A DNA stretch of 64,000 bases from Xanthostigma xanthostigma (taxonomy: Eukaryota > Arthropoda > Insecta > Raphidioptera > Raphidiidae), in NCBI GenBank assembly GCA_963575645.1, contig OY754469.1:44350753-44414752 (forward strand), read 5' to 3'. Below are positions 55,986 to 64,000 of this stretch, one piece after another. The notes beneath the pieces are model-generated. The model did not search any database, was not told where the DNA came from, and saw only the letters and a program-made list of their open reading frames with translations. Position 1 is the first letter of the stretch, and each line of letters opens with the position of its first letter. The translations under genes and the position numbers were made by a program.

Positions 55986-57011
55986 TATGTTATGACGGTT
56001 TAAAATGTATAAAATTTAAACAATGAATAATTGGCTATATCTCCGAAACTAAAATAGATACAGGGTTGCGGATGATCGGAATCGATTCAGAATGACTTTT
56101 TCTATAAGTATGCATTATAATATAGTGCCCGCGGTGAGAGTTGAAGCCAGGCACGTCATCAATAATATGGTATTGAACGCCTACTTACCCGCAGACAGTG
56201 GTGTGTGGAATAAATTCGACATATCCATTTATAGCGATAGAATAAAAATAAACACTCGATGAACATGGCTCTCCGAAACAGCCAATAGCAAGCTAGAAGG
56301 CGGGCGCAATGCGTTTACGTCACTATGACGCGGTGGCTATTTTTATTTTTTTACGATGTATTTTTGTTTTTTTTATAGTAACTTGACTTTCGTCGCAGCT
56401 ATTCTATCAAACGAAACAGCAAATTTATTTTACTAAAATTTTTCGATTTTTTAAGAAGGGAACCGTTACTTTTTCTAACTTTTGGCGTCAAATAGTTTCA
56501 GAGAAAATCGCCTGTGACGGACGAACGGACAGACACCGAGTGTTTCGTTTTGCACGGAACACTAAAACGTTTATAATTTTGTTTAGCAATAAAACTGATT
56601 TCGATTTTTTTTAGCGATCTTTAAGAAATGTTTCCGAACAACAGTTATAGCTCACCTCTACTGAATGTTTATAGTACTACATATTGTATATAGCTCTGTG
56701 TGTATACAAGGGACACCTATACATGTAAAACTTTAATTGAAATAGCACAGCGGTAAACCGGTGTCCTCGTATTATGTAATGTATGACACATGTAAAATTT
56801 TATTAGTTAAATTAGGTACCCCGATAAATTATTTAGCGATAATTTTTAATAGTTATAACATTGTTATCGTTTCATTATTCACTCGTATACCGATGTTTCT
56901 AAGTTTATATCGCCGGAAACTTATTAAAAGTGAAGGTTATTTTTACTCAAAAATGCCGAGCAAGGTAAATTTATATCTAGATGTCGAATCGATTGCATAT
57001 TTGATATTTTT
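55986..57011. other. Possible dispersed-repeat end, otherwise featureless
   Basis: GTGACGGACGAACGGACAGA then GCACGGAACACTAAAAC (56510-56570) resembles ends of a common insect dispersed repeat (GACGGACGGACAGAC..ACGGAACCCTAAAA). No gene is supported; the 87-codon ORF at 56761 is not recognised. Confidence 0.35.
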
Positions 57012-57395
57012 TAGGCGCGAATAGCGTAAGCTAAAGCGCCTATATGTACTCGCTTTGTCTGTGAATCTGTGAATCTGTGAATCTGTGAGTCACGCTTTTT
57101 GTATCCAGCGTACAGCCCAAACGCCTTAACCGATTTTAAAAAACTTTTTTTTGTTCGATTCGTCTCCGGGTAACTTAAATCCTAACGTCGCCCGATTTTT
57201 GAATTTTTGTCCCAGAGGGGAGAAAATTAGGAAAAAAAAAGTTTTTTGCTTATTTCTCGCTCAATTTAAATCAGATCGGTTTGAAACCAGTCTTAAACGA
57301 AAGAGGAGAACATTTTACATATATTTCGTGTAACAGAATTTGCCCAAACAGTTTTTTTATCCCGATTTATATAGAAATAAATTCATTTTATACAT
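57012..57395 (+). repeat. Repeat D, copy 2
   Basis: Starts with the hairpin GGCGCGAATAGCG..AAGCGCC, then a TGTGAATC tandem (x4), GAGTCACGCTTTTTGTATCC, and the same body as 18570-18965. Confidence 0.6.
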
Positions 57396-57438
57396 AATTA
57401 TATAGAAATGAATTCAATTTAATTGTTGCACGGTTTAA

Positions 57439-58219
57439 AGGCCCCCATACACCTCGTTCTTTTTTGGCAGTTTTAACCGCCGGGTAAAACTGTACGGTTA
57501 AACACGAACAACGGCCATCCCCATACACCTCGTTCTTTTATGGCAGTTTTAACCGCACGGGTAAAACTGTACGGTTTATTAAACACGAACAACGGCCATA
57601 TCCACACAGAGGCGTTGTTTCGTTCAGTTTTTCTGAAGTCGTGGCATCAATAATACGATCTGCTTTGATGGATCCTACGACAACGTTAGCAGTTGCAGCC
57701 GCAGTGGCTATAAAATTAAAATTTTCAAAAAGAAAACGTTCAAAATGGACTAAAGAATGGTTACTGAAACGCAGGCAATTTTCACACGTAAATCTTCTAA
57801 ATAAATTACGACTAGAACCAGGAGATTGGTTTAATTTTCGATACAATTGTATGAATTGAGCGAGCTGAAACTTGAACCTGGGGATTGGTTCAATTACCTG
57901 AGAATGGACGAACATACTTATTTTGAGTTATTATTAAAATATAAATCAATACTCAAACTAATTACAATCATTTAATTAATATGACTTATTTGCTGTACGT
58001 CGCACCACTGAATAAACACGTCGATTCTTATCGGAAAGCGCCACACATTACGATTTGAAACGACAACCAACAAACACGTCGTGTTTAAAATCAAGATTCG
58101 GCAGATATAAAAACTGCCGTGTTTCATCGACAGTTTTTGCCCATACACTTCGGTTTTGACCGACGTGTTTTATCGTGACGATGAAAACGGCCAAAAAAGA
58201 ACGAGGTGTATGGGGGCCT
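57439..58219 (+). mobile_element. PIF/Harbinger element, deleted
   Basis: Inverted ends AGGCCCCCATACACCTCG flanked by TAA on both sides (57436-57438 and 58220-58222), the PIF/Harbinger target. The left end is duplicated in tandem (second CCCCATACACCTCGTTCTTT ~76 bp in). The interior carries transposase remnants, which confirms the superfamily. It is 781 bp. The 125-codon minus-strand ORF is antisense noise. Confidence 0.9.
57641..57975 (+). pseudogene. PIF/Harbinger transposase remnant, N-terminal
   Basis: The first frame (57641-57859) has an Ala-rich start and then KWTKEWLLKRRQF, NLLNKLRLEPGDWFNF, matching the W..WL.RR....LL.ELR.E....F.NFLRM block just before the DDE nuclease domain of Harbinger transposases. 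It stops at 57857. A second frame (57862-57975) repeats the last part as ELKLEPGDWFNYLRMDEHTY and FELLLKYKS, then stops. The nuclease domain itself is deleted. The two versions of LEPGDWFN differ mainly at silent positions, so the element may join two diverged parents. Confidence 0.8.
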
Positions 58220-58237
58220 TAACATGACAATTTAAAA

Positions 58238-58620
58238 TACGAGCACCAAGGTAATTTGAAATAGAAAGGATTGATTTTTTTTTAAGTTGGACTAAGTCTA
58301 AACCAATTCTGAAAATTTTAGGGGGGGTTGCCCGATTATTTATATGAATAAATGACTTCAAAAGTAGGCATATTTAACATTGGCTTTATGGTAAAACGGT
58401 AGATGGATGATATGTTTTCATTGATTTCTCCAAAACTAGTCGGTGGAAATTAAAAAAAAACTATTTAAATTAAAATTAAAACATTAATAAATTATTGAAA
58501 ACAAAAAAACCCGTTGTGCCCGACTAATTAAAAAGATATTTAATTAAATAAATATCTTTTTAATTATAAATAAATATTAAAAAAAGGCAAGCCTTTCATT
58601 TAAAATTGCCTTGGTAGTAC
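58238..58620 (-). mobile_element. TTAA-type foldback family I, rearranged copy
   Basis: TACGAGCACCAAGGTAA at the left and AAATTGCCTTGGTAGTACT at the right. Between them are the same blocks as 34901-35411 but with one arm largely missing (TCCAAAACTAGTCGGTGG once only). It starts 16 bp after the Harbinger element. Confidence 0.65.
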
Positions 58621-58675
58621 TAAAATAAAAAGTTTGCATTTGTTCAAAAACGAATGCCATTATAAATATTGGTAA

Positions 58676-59258
58676 AATGCAACGCCTTCTAAGTTAACTA
58701 TTGGAATAACTAATTATTATTAGAACATAATACTTTGACAGTTGCAAACGTCACTTTTGACATTTCTTATCATTCCGACACCAAGGATAAGCGGATTGAA
58801 ACCAAATTTTGGGAGGATGTTTGATATGCAAATATGAAGTGGCCTATTGATTTTGGGGAACATCGGCGCATGCGTAAAAGAATATATCTCTTATAATGTT
58901 GTTTTATAAAATAATAATATAGTTTTTATAACGGCTTATTATTCTGCATATTTTACTAGAAATTTTTGTAATTTTTTTTGGGGATAATCGGCGCATGCGC
59001 AAAAGATATTATATGCTATGATGTTTTTTATATCATAATAGTAAACTTTTCATAACGGATTATTATTCTATATGTTTTACAAGAAAGTTTTGTAATTTAT
59101 TTTTCGGGAAAATCGGCGCATGCGCAACAGAGAAAGAAGTACCTACCTTTCAATGTTGTTTTTTTTTATAATTATGATATACTTACATGTCATAACAGTT
59201 TATTAGCCTGTATATTTTTACAAGATAGTCATGAAAAAATGTGTTTTTCTAAATTTGT
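58676..59258 (+). repeat. Repeat M, left part with 125-bp tandem
   Basis: 58676-58815 is nearly identical to 30458-30600. From 58852 three units of ~125 bp follow, each with ATCGGCGCATGCGC, a TTATATGAT-type stretch and AACGG.TTATTA, at 58862, 58987 and 59112. The unit count is one in the inverted copy at 10870-11180. Confidence 0.75.
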
Positions 59259-59259
59259 A

Positions 59260-60599
59260 GGAGACCGAGGAGAGTTGTGACAAAGGAGAGTTGTGACATC
59301 GTCGATTTCTCGGAACCTAGCAAAACTATCGAACTCGCAACAGCGCTCGTTTGTTGTTTTTGAGACTCGTTATTTGACGCAGTACGCGATAACAGTGCGC
59401 GGAAAGCGGTTGTGAATATACAACATTAGTGTACAAAAAAATTCCAAAAGTAAGTTTTTTACCAAAATTTTGATTACATATATATCGTTATGTATTATGT
59501 TTGCATTGTTATGATATTTTTTCTTATATGCTTTGGTCTTTCAAGTTTCCTAGCGTAGTATTGTTTTTTTTGTACTGACATCTTATTTCGACAATAAAAA
59601 TTATTATTCTGACTGCCTCACTATTTTTTGCACCTAGGCGAGTTGTGACAGCTTGTCACAACTCTCCTTGTATTGTTTATTTCTCTGGCAAGGTTCTTTT
59701 ATTTGTCTTGTGGTGTCATATTGCATGGTAAATTGCTATTTTTTTGTTTCAGAATGCCAAATAAATATAAACGAAAGACTGATAGGGGTATGAGTAGTGT
59801 CGAAATTTATGTCACTTAGGCCGTTGCCAAAAGCTCCGCCAAGAAAAAGGAACCAACCGAATAGATGCAAGATCAAATCTGCTGTGCTTACTGATACACC
59901 TACCAAGGATGAAATTGCTGCCATAGATGCTAGTCGAAAGATAAAAAATGTAAAAAAAACGTGTTTTAAGTGATAAAAAAAAGAAACCTAAAAAAATTTA
60001 GAAGACTAATAAGAAAAATAAAGTTGATGATGAAGAGAATGAAGCCGAAGAAGATGCAGAAAATGATTGTTTTTGCTTGTGTTGCCTTGAGACCTTTGTC
60101 AATAGCAAATCAAAACAGAAGTGGGTACAGTGTCTCGAATGCAAAGGCTGGTCTCACGAAGCTTGCACTGGGGGCGAGCTTCAATACGTGTGCCATAATT
60201 GTTTATCCAATTAAATTTAAATTTTTGACTGAATATTATGTTATTTTAGTACGTACATGTAAACCAAATAATAATTAAAGTACTTCATTCGAAAGAAATG
60301 TGTTATTTATTTATAATGGTATTTTTTATTTAACAAATAATCTAAATACATAGGTGTCACAACTCACCTCGGTATCTGTCACAACTTACCTTGGTATGAG
60401 GAGAGTTGTGACACGGGGAGTAATTTCTATTTTCGTAGATTTTCTCAGAAACCTTAATACTTTAATTAATTTTGATGATTATTTCTTAAAGAGTATAGAT
60501 TGAGCTACATTAACTCATACAACTTATAGATATAAAATGTTTCTTGACTGAGATATATTAATTAAAATAAAAATTGTCACAACTCTCCTCGGTCTCCCC
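59260..60599 (+). mobile_element. pogo/Tigger-like transposon, internally deleted
   Basis: Ends GGAGACCGAGGAGAGTTGTG and inverse (TGTCACAACTCTCCTCGG, TCTCC), with TA on both sides (59258-59259, 60600-60601). Extra copies of GAGAGTTGTGACA or its inverse lie at 59284, 59640, 59652, 60357, 60382 and 60402, like transposase-binding repeats. It encodes the start and the PHD-type end of a pogo-class transposase. It is 1340 bp. Confidence 0.9.
59754..60214 (+). pseudogene. pogo-like transposase remnant with PHD finger
   Basis: ATG at 59754 follows a TTTTTTGTTTCAG acceptor. A donor AAAA|GTAAGT at 59454 suggests a 5'-UTR intron. MPNKYKRKTDRG is the usual start of pogo/Tigger-type transposases. After 22 codons the frame ends; a +1 frame resumes with PLPKAPPRKRNQ, SAVLTDTPTKDEI, typical of the tail after the DDE domain. 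A third segment gives an acidic run and a PHD-like C4HC3 finger (CLCCLETF, WVQCLECKGWSHEAC, YVCHNC) to the stop at 60214. The CENPB-type DNA-binding part and the DDE catalytic core are deleted, and stops lie near 59970 and 59999. Not functional. Confidence 0.85.
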
Positions 60600-60601
60600 T
60601 A

Positions 60602-61643
60602 CTTAGTTTCAGAAATATTTTGAAAATAAAAAAAATCTAATGTTAGTTTGTTCCGTAGATGTTAGTTAGGTATTTGACAAGCATTCTTTGTTTATTTTTA
60701 ACATCATAACGTGATAACATATAGAAAACCATGAACACGAACAGCAAATTTTATAATATTTAGTGGTAACTATATACGCGTTACTATACGCGTTAACGGA
60801 AATTTTATTTTCTTTGTTATTATATGTCAAATGTCAATATTATAATTTATTAGTTGGAAAGGCCCCATAATCTAATTGCTGCAATTTGTTCGACTAGATT
60901 AAATTAACTAAAGCTTTGAAATTTCACACACAGCAAGTCTGGTGACAATGTATATATCCAATATGGCGGATGCCCCAAGATGACGGAATACCTTTTCCTT
61001 CTCAACCATCTTGAATAAAATAATCAAATAATTTTTATAATTTAATGTCATAATAGTTAAAATTTTGAAAGACTATAAAAACAAGAAAAATAAAATACTA
61101 ATAAAAAGAAAGTTTTTATTGAAATGTACCAAAAAGAAAATATAATTTTTATAATTTAGGGTCACAATTATATTATTGATTGTGACTAATAAACGATCAT
61201 AGAGTTTACAGCTAACGCTTTTATATTTATGAACCTAAATTAATTATTAATAAATTATTAAAATGATTTTTTCCTTTCTGTGTTTCAATACTTTCAACTG
61301 TTATTTTTTTATTAGATTAAGTTAATTAAATTATATTATTAAGCTCAAAGTGTCGTTAAAAATATACATCAATTTTCGAACATAACGTTGGGGTATATTA
61401 TGTAAAATTCGCGCCTTGTAATTCTTGAATTACTTGTGTCTTCAGACAATATTTTTTCTATATGAGATCGTACCGTGAGACTACAATATCAAAGGCATAT
61501 TCCAAAGCACTGAAATATTCATCTTAAAAAAATAAAACTTTCAATTCTGATTAACCCTGTTTTTTTATTAATAATTGATAATACTATTTTATTTTTATTT
61601 TTTATAGATTCAATATTTTATTTGCCATTTTCAAAAGTTAATC
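60602..61643. other. Rest of repeat M, then featureless
   Basis: 60602-60650 (TTTCAGAAATATTTTGAAAATA) completes the repeat split by the pogo-like element. The rest is AT-rich with no gene. Confidence 0.5.
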
Positions 61644-61651
61644 ATCTAGAC

Positions 61652-61910
61652 CAGGCCTGGGCAAATGGCGGCCCGCAGTAGAATTTTCTCCGGCCCGCGA
61701 AGCATTTTATAAATGATTATTAAAAGCAAAAATATTACTGTTTGCTAATATAAATTGGCGCATAAAAAGAATTTTAGAAAAATAGTAAATAGTTTTTAAA
61801 AACTTGAAATTGTTGTTTAGTACTTAAAATTGAAAAAAGAAATTGTTTGGCCCACTGTCAAATTTTCATCCGCAATGTGGCCCGACGATCAAAAGATTTG
61901 CCCACCCCTG
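61652..61910. mobile_element. hAT MITE with 8-bp duplication
   Basis: Ends CAGGCCTGGGCAAA and TTTGCCCACCCCTG. ATCTAGAC on both sides (61644-61651, 61911-61918), fitting nTnnnnAn. It is 259 bp. GGCCCG subterminal repeats occur at both ends. Confidence 0.9.
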
Positions 61911-61918
61911 ATCTAGAC

Positions 61919-62304
61919 TCTATTTATAAGCTTTGTGGTTTTGTTTTTTTTTTTATTTATGCAAGAAGATCCAGCTTAAAGTATTTTCTTCTTGTAAATT
62001 AAATATACGGAAATATATATTAATTTCAAACTGAAAGCATCAGAGTAAAAACAATATTATCTACGTTAGTTTTTCTTTTAGAAAATTGAATTAACTTGTT
62101 TTATGTAAGACGATCCTCTCATTTCAGTTTATATACGTTTTCTAGCAAAAAAGTTCAAAATATCGTTTCATTTTTAAACTCCCATGGCATATCGGTAGTA
62201 CTTGCGATTTTTTGTTTATTCTAATTTTCAAGTAAGCACAGGCAGGGATTATCACTGAAGCATACAATGTTAATTCACAGTTAATCCGCCAATATAATGT
62301 TTTA
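61919..62304. other. No recognisable feature
   Basis: Nothing supported. Confidence 0.5.
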
Positions 62305-63155
62305 AAAAACTCGGGTCGCAGTGCCAAACCCTGCCGACAATATAGTGTATTTGCTGATACAGGCAGTGTGGCATTATTATGTGAACTTTACTTTTTTATT
62401 TTTGGGCAAAATAAAAATTTAACCCCTTAATACATCCGTTAAAATAATATTTTTTTTCTTAATTCAATATTATTATCAATTTACCAAATTAAATTATCCT
62501 TCACTAAGTAAATCCATATCTACAAACTAGATATGAGCGCCGCGCCGGCGCGCCGTCGCCGCCGACGGTTCCCCCCCCCCCGCCGCCGCCGCCCTGAAAA
62601 TGTAACGGCGCGCCGAGCGAAAAGGCATAATATGTTTAAACGAATGCTAAAAATGTTGAAAACATTATTTTTATTTATAATTTTTTATGACTTAAAAGAA
62701 ACATCTTTGTTTTCTCTAAGATTTATTTTCTTGTTAATTGTTATTAGAACTTTATGACAACGTTGATTTTTTTCTGCCAATCGAAGTGCCAAAAATATTT
62801 TAGCTCTAGGCTAGAAACCATTTCCTTATAAAAATAATTTGTGTTAAATAAATAATAATTCTGATTGTTAAACTACATGTTTTGTTTTATTGTATCCTGC
62901 CCATCATTAAAAAATGCTCCTAAAGTCACGCCGCCGACTACGCCGCCGCCGCCGACCTCAAAAAGTCGGCGCGCCGCCGCCGCTCCTTTACCCATCGGCG
63001 CTCATATCTACTACAAACTAACGTATTCATATAATTTTTAAGTCCGGTCCTGTCGGGCTGATTTTAATAAAATTTCGGCAGCACACTTTTATCATTACTA
63101 GTGGGTTAAATTTCAATTTTGAAGCGATTCGGAAATTTTTTCGGTATTTTTGCCA
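62305..63155 (+). repeat. Repeat E, copy split by a GC-rich element
   Basis: 62305-62527 matches the head of E (GGGTCGCAGTGCCAAACCCT, CCGACAATATAGTGTATTTG). 63021-63155 continues it (GTCGGGCTGATTTTAATAAA, GGTTAAATTTCAATTTTGAA). The tail is absent. Confidence 0.7.
62528..63010. mobile_element. GC-ended hAT-like element
   Basis: Ends TAGATATGAGCGCCG and CGGCGCTCATATCTA are perfect 15-bp inverses. CTACAAAC lies on each side (62520-62527, 63011-63018), an 8-bp duplication fitting nTnnnnAn. The outer ~70-100 bp on each side are extremely GC-rich (runs of GCCGCC and a C10 run), while the ~300-bp middle is AT-rich. The 74-codon ORF across the left end (Arg-rich) is a by-product of the CGC/CCG run. 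TIR bases 4-5 are off the usual hAT start. Confidence 0.8.
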
Positions 63156-64000
63156 TAATTGTACTGTTGTGCCACCATATTGTACTGGTGAGACGGATGT
63201 TACATAGCATAAGTATTTAACTGAGCACGTGTATAGCAGACTTTGTGGAATTTTTTATTTTATTATTTGTTATTGGCAATAATGTCTTCTCAACAAAGCA
63301 AACGATTATATTTGGTAGATGAAGGAAATAATAATATGTTTACCAGTATATTTCGGAACGAATCAACAGTATGGCGTCGATTTATGACGTCATTAGCACT
63401 GGCCAGTAAACCGGGTTATATTTCGTAACACACCCAATGTTGGTTCAATTCTTGAATCAACTATACTCATTTTGCCAACCTAATAATTCGTAATATAACA
63501 TTATAACGACATATAACATTATACGTTAGTGTTATATTAACATGTAATTTAAGTTCAACCTCCTTGTAAGTACCAATGTGCTATAAGTGAATCAATTTAT
63601 CAGAATTGAGAGAAAAGTGCTGAATATGCGACACTACAGCTCCTGAAGAAGCCAGAAGTATGTATGTCGCAGCATATTTATGTACAGTATAACAGTTTTC
63701 AGTCGAGTTATTCATCAATATCAAATTTGGAAGGCACCGAGTTCAAATACCGACTGAGGCAAGAAATATATAAAACGAAAAATAATTTTTACAAAAATAT
63801 CGAGAGCGTGTGTAACGAAAATCTTGATTTTTCACATCTTCCCATTTTTTCCTTATTTTAATCACATAATCCGAAGATTTTTTAATTTTAAAATATTTTT
63901 TACACTACTCTTGCGTCTATCCAACTGGTTCATCAAGCATAAAAAATGCTCATATAAAAAATTTATTATACAAAAAGTGTCACGCCTTTTGAAATTAATT
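63156..64000. other. No recognisable feature
   Basis: Short ORFs (61 and 65 codons) without family resemblance. Nothing else is supported up to the window edge. Confidence 0.45.

Noticed and set aside
57538-57915. 125-codon minus-strand ORF, the longest in the window
   Set aside because: It is antisense to a recognisable Harbinger transposase remnant and includes the terminal repeats.
62533-62757. Arg-rich 74-codon ORF (RRRRRRFPPPRRRRP)
   Set aside because: Produced by the GCC/CGC run at the end of the GC-rich element, not by a protein gene.
63640-63700. CTGAAGAAGCC as another hammerhead-like core
   Set aside because: No stem II partner and no GAAAC follow within range.

Overview
The window reads as a stretch of AT-rich (roughly 70 percent A+T by eye) arthropod, most likely insect, nuclear DNA that is intergenic or deep intronic. 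No convincing host protein-coding gene is present. The longest open frame is 125 codons, and every open frame I can explain belongs to a decayed mobile element. The insect assignment rests on the repeat content: Lep1-type Helitrons ending in CTAG, a Penelope-like element, many hAT, Tc1/mariner and PIF/Harbinger miniature elements, a tRNA-headed SINE with an (ATT)n tail, and solo LTRs. I cannot resolve the order of insect.

Layout. 1-5 kb: LTR pieces, a deleted mariner nested in another miniature element, a PIF/Harbinger-like MITE and a solo LTR with its target duplication. 5-9 kb: mostly unrecognised sequence with one Helitron carrying a tRNA-like block and one possible 50-bp exon. 9-16 kb: MITEs, a clean hAT insertion, an element with a hammerhead-like motif, a Helitron and an inverted Penelope-like element that keeps part of its GIY-YIG coding region. 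16-31 kb: dispersed repeats, another Helitron, a MITE with a tRNA-like block, paired Tc1/mariner-type MITEs with related small ORFs, and a mosaic repeat at 30.1-30.7 kb. 31-36 kb: a 22-bp minisatellite and three long inverted-repeat elements. 36-49 kb: hAT MITEs, two SINE copies (one with a palindrome lodged in its tail) and nested Helitrons. 49-64 kb: foldbacks, Helitrons, a PIF/Harbinger derivative with transposase remnants, a 125-bp tandem array interrupted by a pogo-like deletion derivative, and a strikingly GC-rich hAT-like element.

Many insertions can be timed by nesting, and several have a matching uninterrupted copy of the host repeat in the same window. The most interesting signal is a recurring hammerhead-ribozyme-like motif in at least four different inverted-repeat elements. 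In each, the arms flanking the core stay complementary although their bases differ. One of these elements also encodes a Penelope-type GIY-YIG tail, which fits the known association of hammerhead motifs with Penelope-like elements. All these motifs share a one-base departure from the textbook core.
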